Part shown: one piece after another, positions 55,871-62,794 of the stretch | Layout of the letters: every line of letters begins with the position of its first letter | Numbering within the stretch: position 1 is the stretch's first letter | From: Burkholderiaceae bacterium | GTDB taxonomy: Bacteria; Pseudomonadota; Gammaproteobacteria; Burkholderiales; Burkholderiaceae_C | Direction: 5' to 3' | Length of the DNA: 64,000 bases | NCBI GenBank assembly: GCA_026125795.1 | Contig: JAHCKM010000004.1 | Span: 62,001-126,000 of the forward strand | Made by a program: the position numbers and the translations under genes | The notes under the pieces: model-generated | Database searches by the model: none | What the model was told of the DNA's origin: nothing | What the model saw: the letters and a program-made list of their open reading frames with translations, nothing else

Positions 55871-56998
55871 ATGATCGACGCGTTGCTCGCACGGTTCGGC
55901 GAGGCGCCGACGCTGGCGCTGAGCGGCCTGCTGATCGGCGTGGCCTTCGGCTTCTTTGCCCAGCGCTCGCGGTTTTGCCTGCGTGCCGCGGTGATCGAGT
56001 TCGCGCGCAGCACACGCGAGGGGCGGCTCACGGTCTGGCTGTTTGCGTTTGCCACCGCCGTGGTGCTGACGCAGGCATTCGCACTGGCCGGCTGGTTCGA
56101 CGCCAGCGACGCGCGCCAGCTCAGCGCCCGCGGCAGCCTGTCGGGCGCGGCGATCGGCGGCATGCTGTTCGGCATCGGCATGATCCTCGCGCGCGGCTGC
56201 GCCAGCCGCTTGCTGGTGCTGGCCGCACACGGCAACCTGCGCGCGCTGCTGTCGGGCCTGGTGTTCGCCGTCACCGCGCTGTCGGCACTGTCAGGGCAGT
56301 TGGCGCCGCTGCGCCTGGCGATCGCGCAATGGTGGACGGTCGAGGGCGGTACGTCGCGCGACTTGCTGCTGTCGACCGGCATCGGACACCTGGGAGGCCT
56401 GCTGTTCGGTGCCGTGTGGCTGTTGGCGGCTCTGTGGTGGGCGTGGCGTCAGCGCGTTGGGTTCTGGGCCTGGTTCGGTGCAGTCGGCTGCGGCGCGATG
56501 GTGGCGCTGGCCTGGCTCACCACCTACCGCCTGTCGCGCAGCGCATTCGACCTCGTCGTTCCGGTGCAGAGTCTGTCATTCACCGGCCCGGCCGCCGACG
56601 TGCTGTGGTGGGTCGTGGCTGCGCCGCCAAGTCCGTTGAAGTTCGACCTCGGCCTGGTGCCGGGAGTCGTCATCGGCTCGTTCGCCTCGGCCGCGCTGTG
56701 GCGCGAACTGAAGCTCGAAGGCTTCTCCGGTGGACAGAGCATGCGCCGCTATATCGCCGGCGCACTGCTGATGGGCTTCGGCGGCATGCTCGCCGGCGGC
56801 TGCGCGGTGGGCGCAGGTGTGTCGGGGGCATCGGTGTTCACCGTGACCGCATTCGTCACGCTGGCGGCGATGTGGGCCGGCGCGGCCGCGACCGACTGGC
56901 TGGTCGACCGGCACCACGAGACCCGGGCCGCGCCGCCGGGCGCGCAACCTGCCGGTGCCCCGGGCCGAGCCGCGGGCGCCGGCTACGCCGCCCCGTGA
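55871..56998 (+). CDS. YeeE/YedE family sulfur (thiosulfate) transporter, copy 1
   Basis: 375 residues with about nine helices. The three cysteines conserved in TsuA-type thiosulfate channels are present: C36 (RSRFCLRAA), one in LARGCASRLLV and one in LAGGCAVGAGVSG. The C-terminus is a Pro/Ala-rich cytoplasmic tail. It would bring thiosulfate or a sulfur species to the cytoplasm. The ATG at 55871 is the first good start after the HbpS gene. It converges with fccB (7 bases apart). Confidence 0.88.
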   Translation: MIDALLARFGEAPTLALSGLLIGVAFGFFAQRSRFCLRAAVIEFARSTREGRLTVWLFAFATAVVLTQAFALAGWFDASDARQLSARGSLSGAAIGGMLFGIGMILARGCASRLLVLAAHGNLRALLSGLVFAVTALSALSGQLAPLRLAIAQWWTVEGGTSRDLLLSTGIGHLGGLLFGAVWLLAALWWAWRQRVGFWAWFGAVGCGAMVALAWLTTYRLSRSAFDLVVPVQSLSFTGPAADVLWWVVAAPPSPLKFDLGLVPGVVIGSFASAALWRELKLEGFSGGQSMRRYIAGALLMGFGGMLAGGCAVGAGVSGASVFTVTAFVTLAAMWAGAAATDWLVDRHHETRAAPPGAQPAGAPGRAAGAGYAAP

Positions 56999-57005
56999 GC
57001 GGCGA

Positions 57006-58304
57006 TCAAGTCGCGAGCATGTCGGACCAGATGTTCTCGGCCCACGACAGCGCGTTGCGCCCCTCCACCTGATTGGCCGCGGCCGACAGGCCGCCCGATC
57101 CGGGCACCGTCTTGAAGGTCTTGTCGGCAGCGTCGTACTGGTGCACCGAGGCCACGTGGATCACGTCGCGCGCGGTGACGAAGCTGTAGCAGGTGTTCAT
57201 CACCACCGGCGTTGCGTTGACCGATTGGCCCTTGAGCAACTGGATGATCGCCGCAGCGGCGACCTTGGCGTGCTGGTTGGCCATGTGGCCCGACTTGGGC
57301 ATCGCCGGCGCCGAGAACGTGGCGTCGCCGAGCACGTGGATCCCGGGCACCGCGGTGGACTCCATTGTCAGCCAGTTCACGCCGGCCCAGCGGTTGTTCA
57401 TGTTGAGCAGGCCGCTGGTGCGCGCGATGTCGCCGGCGCGCTGCGGCGGCACCACGTTGAGCACGTCGACGCGCACGTCGTCGAACTCCAGCTTCGCGGT
57501 GTTGGTCGCGGCATCGACCGCCTTCAACTCGTTGTTGGGCCGGTACTCGACGATGCCCTTGTAGTGGTCGGCGAACGCCTTCTCGAACAGCCCCTTCTTG
57601 GAGGTGATCTCGGGGTTGGCATCGAGCACCAGGACCTTGGACCTCGGCTTGGACTGCTTGAAGTAGCTCGCCACCATGCAGGCGCGCTCGTACGGCCCGG
57701 GTGGGCAGCGGTACGGCGCCTTGGGGATCGTCAGGGCGTATACACCCCCGTCGCGCATCGCTTCGAGCTGGCGGCGCAGCGCCACCGTCTGCGCGCCGGC
57801 CTTCCAGCTGTGCAGCACCTTGTCCTGCGCTGCCGGGCTGGCGAGACCGGCGACCTGGTCGAGCATGAAGTCCACACCCGGTGACACGATGGCGCGGTCG
57901 TACGGCAACGTGCGCCCGTCGGCCAATCTCACGACCTTGGCTTGCGCGTCGATGGCCACGGCCTCGCCCTGGATGCGCTTGACGCCGATGGCCTCGAGGC
58001 CGGCATACGACACCGTGATGTCGGCGATCTGCTTGTGTCCACCGAGAACGAGGTTGGAAATCGGACATGACACGAATGTCGGGTTGCGCTCGATCAACGT
58101 GACGTCGACATTGCCGCCCCACATGCGCAGGTAGCGCGCCGCGGTGGCGCCGCCGAAGCCGCCGCCGACGATCACCACCCGGCCGATCGACGGGCCTGCG
58201 CCCAGGGTGCCGCAGCCGGCCATCGGTACGGCCGCTGCAGCGGCCAGCCCGGCGCGCAACACGCGGCGGCGCGACAGCGACAAGGTCGAGGAATGCTGGT
58301 TCAT
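57006..58304 (-). CDS. fccB: flavocytochrome c sulfide dehydrogenase, flavoprotein subunit FccB
   Basis: 432 residues. A Tat signal (SRRRVLRAGLAAAAAVPMAGC) exports the folded FAD protein. The FAD motif is VVIVGGGFGGATAARYL (near 43-59). Redox cysteines are in APYRCPPGPYERA and MNTCYSFV, corresponding to the disulfide of the Chromatium enzyme, and a third in VSCPISNLVLGG. It oxidises sulfide to polysulfide or sulfur in the periplasm, passing electrons to FccA. GAGGAG precedes ATG 58304; it lies 8 bases after fccA. Confidence 0.94.
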   Translation of the reverse strand: MNQHSSTLSLSRRRVLRAGLAAAAAVPMAGCGTLGAGPSIGRVVIVGGGFGGATAARYLRMWGGNVDVTLIERNPTFVSCPISNLVLGGHKQIADITVSYAGLEAIGVKRIQGEAVAIDAQAKVVRLADGRTLPYDRAIVSPGVDFMLDQVAGLASPAAQDKVLHSWKAGAQTVALRRQLEAMRDGGVYALTIPKAPYRCPPGPYERACMVASYFKQSKPRSKVLVLDANPEITSKKGLFEKAFADHYKGIVEYRPNNELKAVDAATNTAKLEFDDVRVDVLNVVPPQRAGDIARTSGLLNMNNRWAGVNWLTMESTAVPGIHVLGDATFSAPAMPKSGHMANQHAKVAAAAIIQLLKGQSVNATPVVMNTCYSFVTARDVIHVASVHQYDAADKTFKTVPGSGGLSAAANQVEGRNALSWAENIWSDMLAT

Positions 58305-58312
58305 GGTGCTCC

Positions 58313-58624
58313 TCACTTCTTCCCCGGTTGGGCCGCGAAGAACGCGGCGATCGACTTGAGTTGGTCCTCGGTATAGCCCTTGGCGATCTGGTGCATGATC
58401 GTCGCGGGCTGCGCCCCACTCTTGTAGTCGGCGAGCGCGGCGAGGATCTTCTGTGCCGATACGCCGGCCAGGGGCTTGACGGTGTCGCCCTTGGCATGGC
58501 CGTTGGTGCCGTGGCAGTTGGCGCAAGTGGCCGCGAGGTTGCGCCCGAGATCGGCGTCCTGTGCGTGGGCCGCGCAGGCCATGGCCAATGCCATGGCGCA
58601 GGCCAGCCGGATGGTGATGGTCAT
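58313..58624 (-). CDS. fccA: cytochrome c subunit FccA (monoheme)
   Basis: 103 residues. A signal peptide ends at AAHA/QDAD; the single heme site is CANCH (34-38) and M77 (TIMHQIAKG) is the likely axial ligand. One heme and small size fit the monoheme FccA of non-Chromatium sulfide dehydrogenases. The ATG at 58624 has AGGAG upstream; the extra in-frame codons to 58648 are not needed. Partner of FccB directly downstream. Confidence 0.92.
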   Translation of the reverse strand: MTITIRLACAMALAMACAAHAQDADLGRNLAATCANCHGTNGHAKGDTVKPLAGVSAQKILAALADYKSGAQPATIMHQIAKGYTEDQLKSIAAFFAAQPGKK

Positions 58625-58705
58625 GGTTGTTCTCCTGGTTGGGTCCATCGACTGCGCCGCTGCGCGCTCGGTGGACGCGGCGCCATTCTGAAGGGTGGCC
58701 GCCGA

Positions 58706-59017
58706 TCAGGACACGGTGGCTTCATCGATGCGCTTGTCACCCTTGTTGTCGACCCAGCTGATCGCGACCTTGTCGCCGGGCTTTGCCCCCTTGATCGTGA
58801 ACTGCAGGAACGGGTTCTTCGACACCGCCGGCCCCCACTGCGCGCTCAGCACCGGCTTGCCGTTGTGCGTGGCGCTGACTTCCTGGATGAACCACGCCGG
58901 TATCGTCTTGCCCGCGCTGTCCTTGCGCTGGCCGGTTTCCATCTCGTGGCTCATCAGCACGCGCACCGTGGTCTTGTCACCGGCGGCCTGCGCGCGGATT
59001 CGCATCGGATCTGCCAT
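58706..59017 (-). CDS. soxZ: thiosulfate oxidation carrier protein SoxZ
   Basis: 103 residues with a SoxZ immunoglobulin-like fold: MRIRAQAAGDKTTVRVLMSHEMETG, then PAWFIQEVSATHNGKPVL and NPFLQFTIKGAKPGDKVAISW. It pairs with SoxY to carry sulfur intermediates in the periplasm and travels there with it through the Tat system. AGGAGA precedes ATG 59017. It lies 95 bases after soxY and 81 before fccA. Confidence 0.95.
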   Translation of the reverse strand: MADPMRIRAQAAGDKTTVRVLMSHEMETGQRKDSAGKTIPAWFIQEVSATHNGKPVLSAQWGPAVSKNPFLQFTIKGAKPGDKVAISWVDNKGDKRIDEATVS

Positions 59018-59112
59018 GTTCTCTCCTTGCCTATGCACCCACGCGCCGGCTTGCATGCCGGCGCAGCTCGCCAGGCGCATGACCGTCCGCAGGGACGCTC
59101 ATGCGTCCGGGC

Positions 59113-59571
59113 TCACCCACCGCAGCCGCCCAGCGTGACCTTGACTTCCTTCTGCGCGTACAGCACCTTGCCGTCGCCCATCATGGCCACCGCGTACACG
59201 TTGGACGACTGACCCATCTTCACCCGCGTTGAGAAGTTCGGCTCCACCGCATCGGTCACGTCGAACACCGCCGCCAGCGTGTTGGGGTTCTTCTCCACCA
59301 ACAGCAGCAGCCGCTTGACGCCCGGCAGCGCGCAGGCACACGCCAGCGGCACCACCGCGCCGTTCTCGGCGATGTCCGGCCCGGTCAGCGTCACGTCCTT
59401 GCTCTCCACCGGCGCCGCACCACCGAGCGCCTTGACCGCATCGGCCATCGACCTGGCTTCGAAGGCCGCCTGCGACCATGCAGCCCGCGCTGCGGCGGGA
59501 AGGAGGCCGGCCGCGGCCACCATGCCCGCCACGGCCGCCGACCGCTGCATCACCTTGCGTCTGGAGTGCAT
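59113..59571 (-). CDS. soxY: thiosulfate oxidation carrier protein SoxY
   Basis: 152 residues. A Tat signal (SRRKVMQRSAAVAGMVAAAG) is followed by the SoxY fold and the C-terminal swinging arm GGCGG, whose C150 covalently carries the sulfur substrate. The arm is complete. CAGGAGA precedes ATG 59571; the longer frame to 59694 is not needed. First gene of soxY-soxZ-fccA-fccB. SoxAX, SoxB and SoxCD, which load and process this carrier, are not in the window. Confidence 0.95.
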   Translation of the reverse strand: MHSRRKVMQRSAAVAGMVAAAGLLPAAARAAWSQAAFEARSMADAVKALGGAAPVESKDVTLTGPDIAENGAVVPLACACALPGVKRLLLLVEKNPNTLAAVFDVTDAVEPNFSTRVKMGQSSNVYAVAMMGDGKVLYAQKEVKVTLGGCGG

Positions 59572-59688
59572 ACCCGTGTCTCCTGGATGCGGATGGAATG
59601 GACGCCGCTCGAGGCCCCACGTGCGAGCGGGGGCGAAGGCACACGTCGACTGCTGCGATCGTCGCGCGTACGGCGTCATCCCCACACT

Positions 59689-59717
59689 ACCCACATGGGT
59701 TATCGGCCATCACCCAT
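59689..59717. promoter_or_regulatory. candidate operator in the divergent soxY/tusA control region
   Basis: The 268-base gap 59572-59839 drives both sulfur operons. It contains ACCCA-CA-TGGGT (59689-59700) and ATGGGT-N11-ACCCAT (59695-59700 with 59712-59717), sharing one half-site; three ACCCA/TGGGT half-sites in 29 bases. The nearby ArsR-type regulator is a reasonable ligand. The remaining bases show no clear promoter hexamers. Confidence 0.45.
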
Positions 59718-59839
59718 AGCGGTAATAGACGCCCCCCGGCGGCTCCGACGTAATACACGCAATGTGGCGACCGGCTCGGGTGGTCACGCGCGCGGCCGCC
59801 GAACGGCGCCGGCCGCAGCGCCCCTCGATGGAGACAAGC

Positions 59840-60067
59840 ATGAACTACGACAAGGAATTCGACGCTTCGGGCTTGGCCTGCCCGCTGCCGATCGTCAAGA
59901 CCAAGAAGTCGCTCGCCGACATGGCATCGGGCCAGGTGCTGCGCGTGGTCGCCACCGATCCCGGGTCGGTGTGCGACATGCAGGCTTTTGCCGAGCAGAC
60001 CGGCCACGCGCTGCTGTCGTCCACGACCGAGGCGGGCAAGTACGTCTTCCTGCTCAAGAAGGCTTGA
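59840..60067 (+). CDS. TusA family sulfur carrier protein
   Basis: 75 residues. The active-site CPxP motif is LACPLPI with C14, which carries persulfide sulfur. The core VATDPGSVCDMQAFAEQTGH is typical of TusA/SirA. In sulfur oxidisers TusA passes sulfane sulfur to DsrE and onward to the sHdr or Dsr systems; in others it serves tRNA thiolation. Location with dsrE and yeeE favours the former. It starts at ATG 59840 and lies 23 bases before dsrE. Confidence 0.93.
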   Translation: MNYDKEFDASGLACPLPIVKTKKSLADMASGQVLRVVATDPGSVCDMQAFAEQTGHALLSSTTEAGKYVFLLKKA

Positions 60068-60090
60068 GCCAATCCCCGACAGGAACCGCA

Positions 60091-60561
60091 ATGGCAGCGA
60101 AGAAGATGGCGATCATCGCCACCAAGGGCGCGCTCGACATGGCGTACCCGCCCTTGATCCTGGCCTCCACCGCGGCCGCGCTGGGCTGGGAGGTGCAGGT
60201 CTTCTTCACCTTCTATGGCCTGCAGCTGCTGCGCAAGGACTTGAGCGGCATCAAGATCAGCCCGCTGGCCAACCCCGCGATGCCGATGCCGGTGCCGATG
60301 CCGGTGGTGGTGCAGATGCTGCCCGGCATGGAATCGATGGCCACGATGATGATGAAGGCCAAGATGAAGAAGAAGGGCGTCGCCTCGCTCGAGGAATTGC
60401 GCTCGCTGTGCCTCGAGGCCGACGTCAAGTTCATCGCCTGCCAGATGACGGTGGACCTGTTCGAGTTCCAGAAGAGCGACTTCATCGACGGCATCGAATA
60501 TGGCGGCGCCGCGACGTTCATGAAGTTCGCCGGCGAGACCGACGTCTGCCTGTTCATCTGA
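60091..60561 (+). CDS. DsrE/DsrF-like family sulfur-relay protein (DsrE3A-type)
   Basis: 156 residues. The start MAIIATKGALDMAYPPLILA and the region VQVFFTFYGLQLL match the DsrE/DsrF/DrsH-like family. A Met-rich, Lys-rich central loop (MATMMMKAKMKKKG) and a cysteine in KFIACQMTVDLFEF are typical of the DsrE3A branch that partners TusA. The protein probably accepts sulfur from TusA at that Cys. GGAA precedes ATG 60091. Confidence 0.88.
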   Translation: MAAKKMAIIATKGALDMAYPPLILASTAAALGWEVQVFFTFYGLQLLRKDLSGIKISPLANPAMPMPVPMPVVVQMLPGMESMATMMMKAKMKKKGVASLEELRSLCLEADVKFIACQMTVDLFEFQKSDFIDGIEYGGAATFMKFAGETDVCLFI

Positions 60562-60627
60562 GGCCATGGGTCGTCTGCGCAGCCTTGGGTTTGCCTCACG
60601 GTCCGCGCCCGTCGTGCCGGATGCGCC

Positions 60628-61752
60628 ATGAACGCCACTGCGGGCACCGTCACGCTGATCGTCGTCTGGGGCGGCTTCGCCCTGGCGTTCGCCTTTGGCG
60701 CGGTCGCCAACAAGACCAACTTCTGCACCATGGGCGCGCTGTCCGACATCGTCAACATGGGGCACTGGGGCCGCATGCGCATGTGGCTGCTGGCCATGGC
60801 AGTGGCGATGCTGGGGGCGGGATTGTTGGCCTACACCGGGCAGGTCGACCTGTCGAAGACGGTGACGCAGCGACCGATGCTGCCTTGGCTGTCGCTGCTG
60901 GTCGGTGGCGCCGCCTTTGGCGTCGGCATGACGCTCAGCGGCGGCTGCGCCAACAAGAACCTGGTGCGCGTGGGCGGTGGCAGCGTGCGTTCGATCGTCG
61001 TGCTGGTCTTCCTGGCGATCGCGTCGTACATGACGCTCAAGGGCCTGTTCGGCCAGTGGCGCGCCAGCCTGCTCGACCCGGTGGCGGTGAACCTCGCCGA
61101 CCTCGGATGGAAGGACCAGGGACTGGCCACCGCGCTGGCGCAGACCACCGGCGTGGCGCAGGGGACCGCCTTGCTCGCCACGCTGGCCGTGCTGGTTCTC
61201 GGCCTGTTGGCGTTCGTGTTCAAGGACAGGCGTTTCCGCACCAACGTCACGCAGATCGGCGGCGCGGTGATCATCGGCGCACTGGTGGTGGCTGGCTGGT
61301 ACGTCAGCGGACACGTGGGCTTCGGCGAGAACCCGGACACGCTGGAAGACGTCTACTTCGCGACCAACTCGCGCACGCTGGAGTCCATGAGCTTCGTCGG
61401 CCCGCTGGCCTACGGTCTGGAGCTGCTGATGTTGTGGACCGACCAGTCGCTGCACGTCACCTTCGGCATCGCCAGCGTGCTGGGGGTTGTGCTCGGTTCG
61501 GCCGCCGTGGCGTTGGCCACGCGGACCTTTCGCTGGGAGGGCTTCGCCTCGCTGGGCGACCTGCGCCGACAGCTGCTCGGTGCCTTGCTGATGGGCTTCG
61601 GCGGCGTCACCGCGCTGGGCTGCACGATCGGCCAGGGCCTGTCCGGCATCTCGACGCTGGCCATCGGGTCGTTCATCGCAGTGGCCGCCATCATTGCCGG
61701 CTCGGTGGCGACTCTCAAGTACACGTTGTGGCGCGAGGAGCGCATGGCCTGA
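60628..61752 (+). CDS. YeeE/YedE family sulfur transporter, copy 2
   Basis: 374 residues with about ten helices. Conserved cysteines: C33 (KTNFCTMGALSD), one in SGGCANKNLVRVGGGSVRS and one in ALGCTIGQGLSG. The C33 motif and GGCANKNLVRVGGG are the classical YeeE/TsuA signatures, closer to E. coli than copy 1. It is the third gene of tusA-dsrE-yeeE and so likely delivers sulfur to the TusA/DsrE relay. Confidence 0.91.
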   Translation: MNATAGTVTLIVVWGGFALAFAFGAVANKTNFCTMGALSDIVNMGHWGRMRMWLLAMAVAMLGAGLLAYTGQVDLSKTVTQRPMLPWLSLLVGGAAFGVGMTLSGGCANKNLVRVGGGSVRSIVVLVFLAIASYMTLKGLFGQWRASLLDPVAVNLADLGWKDQGLATALAQTTGVAQGTALLATLAVLVLGLLAFVFKDRRFRTNVTQIGGAVIIGALVVAGWYVSGHVGFGENPDTLEDVYFATNSRTLESMSFVGPLAYGLELLMLWTDQSLHVTFGIASVLGVVLGSAAVALATRTFRWEGFASLGDLRRQLLGALLMGFGGVTALGCTIGQGLSGISTLAIGSFIAVAAIIAGSVATLKYTLWREERMA

Positions 61753-61784
61753 GTGCCGTTGCGTGCGCGGCAGCTCCGGCATCG

Positions 61785-62228
61785 TCATCTGGGTGCGATG
61801 CGGCGCGTCCGATGCGGCTGCCACTGCACGACGGCCTGCACGATCGTTGCCCACGGCAGATCGGTCAGGCTGCCGTGGCGCTCGTGGGCCAGGCCCACCA
61901 TCCGGTGCACATCGGCCTGCGGTGCTGCGAGCGCCTGCTGCATGGCCTGCAAGCCGCCGCATTGCAGCCGCAGCGCCTGCGCGTGGATCAGCGGCTGGCC
62001 CGGCGCGGGCAGGCGCAGCGTGAAGCGCGCGCGTTCGTGCAGCAGTGCGGACAGCGTGCCGCAGTTGGTGCGCGCGACCGGCGACGGGCACTCGATGACC
62101 TCGCGCTCGCCCAGGGCGCGCCGCTGCGCCAGCTCGCACACCGCGGCTCGAGCCAGCAGCGCCTTGGCGAAGATGCAGGCGGACCGGCTCTCGCAGCAGG
62201 CGTTCGGCGACGGCGCATCGTCGCTCAT
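61785..62228 (-). CDS. cysteine-rich protein of unknown function
   Basis: 147 residues from ATG 62228. The first 60 residues hold six cysteines: C11, C12, C18, C31, C47 and C56 (spacings 1, 6, 13, 16, 9), separated by basic helices (FAKALLARAAVCELAQRRALGE). The C-terminal half is hydrophobic with few cysteines. The pattern could bind a metal or Fe-S cluster, but no known motif fits. I do not recognise the family with certainty. Last gene of a four-gene minus-strand operon. Confidence 0.6.
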   Translation of the reverse strand: MSDDAPSPNACCESRSACIFAKALLARAAVCELAQRRALGEREVIECPSPVARTNCGTLSALLHERARFTLRLPAPGQPLIHAQALRLQCGGLQAMQQALAAPQADVHRMVGLAHERHGSLTDLPWATIVQAVVQWQPHRTRRIAPR

Positions 62229-62241
62229 GGGGTCGGGCCGT

Positions 62242-62457
62242 TCAGTCGTCGCCGGCGGGGCCGGGCTCGCGGATCTGGCACAGCAGATCTTCGGCCAACT
62301 GCTCGCTCTCGGCAAACATCACCTTGATCCTGGCACCGCCTTCGACCTGCGCGGCACGCAGCGCCTTGGCGTGGGCCGACGCGTCCTTGAACGTCGTGAA
62401 CTCGGCCAGTTTGCGGATCCGTGCGAAGGGCTGGATGCTGAACACGAAGTAGGGCAT
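62242..62457 (-). CDS. small conserved-type hypothetical protein, 71 residues
   Basis: MPYFVFSIQPFARIRKLAEF is followed by a charged helical region (KDASAHAKALRAAQVEGGARIKVMF) and an acidic end (REPGPAGDD). It contains one cysteine (DLLCQIRE). No domain is recognised. It lies 10 bases after the S24-like gene and 13 before the cysteine-rich gene, so it clearly belongs to this operon. A fold like a small adaptor protein is possible; no function is assigned. Confidence 0.62.
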   Translation of the reverse strand: MPYFVFSIQPFARIRKLAEFTTFKDASAHAKALRAAQVEGGARIKVMFAESEQLAEDLLCQIREPGPAGDD

Positions 62458-62467
62458 GGCCGTGCGA

Positions 62468-62794
62468 TCAGAGGTAGCTCTTGCCGAGCCGACGCTTGCC
62501 GGGTACGGCCTTCTGAATGATCACCCCGCGCACCGCGGCCAGGTCGGGCAGGGCATGCTCGCGGTAGGCTGGGTGCAGCGCGCGCAGCACCCAGCCGTTG
62601 CCGCGGCGCTCGATGCGGCGCAGCGTCCACTCGCCCGCCATCTGGGCCAGCACGAAGCTGCCATCGTGCACCGCGCCATCGGGCTCCACGATCACGATCT
62701 CGCTGTCGAGGAATTCGGGCGCCATGCTGTCTCCCAGCACGCGCAGCGCGAACACCTCGCCGCCGCTGCAACCGTCGAACGGTGCATTCGTCAT
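62468..62794 (-). CDS. S24/LexA-like domain protein lacking the catalytic lysine
   Basis: 108 residues from ATG 62794. The serine motif LGDSMAPEF (S23) and IVIVEPDG (acidic strand) are those of the S24 peptidase fold of LexA and UmuD. The position of the general-base Lys (36 residues on, in TLRRIERRG) is Arg59, so self-cleavage is unlikely. No HTH is present, so it is not a repressor by itself. The ATG overlaps the end of the reductase gene (ATGA). Function unknown. Confidence 0.78.
   Translation of the reverse strand: MTNAPFDGCSGGEVFALRVLGDSMAPEFLDSEIVIVEPDGAVHDGSFVLAQMAGEWTLRRIERRGNGWVLRALHPAYREHALPDLAAVRGVIIQKAVPGKRRLGKSYL

Noticed and set aside
58144-58359. 71-codon plus-strand frame beside fccB and fccA starts
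   Set aside because: It is antisense to the FccB signal region and the FccA C-terminus; no ribosome binding site and low-complexity sequence.
59845-62139. 764-codon open frame on the minus strand opposite tusA, dsrE and yeeE
   Set aside because: The plus strand holds three recognisable proteins with conserved motifs. The minus frame reads as low-complexity Arg/His/Gln sequence.
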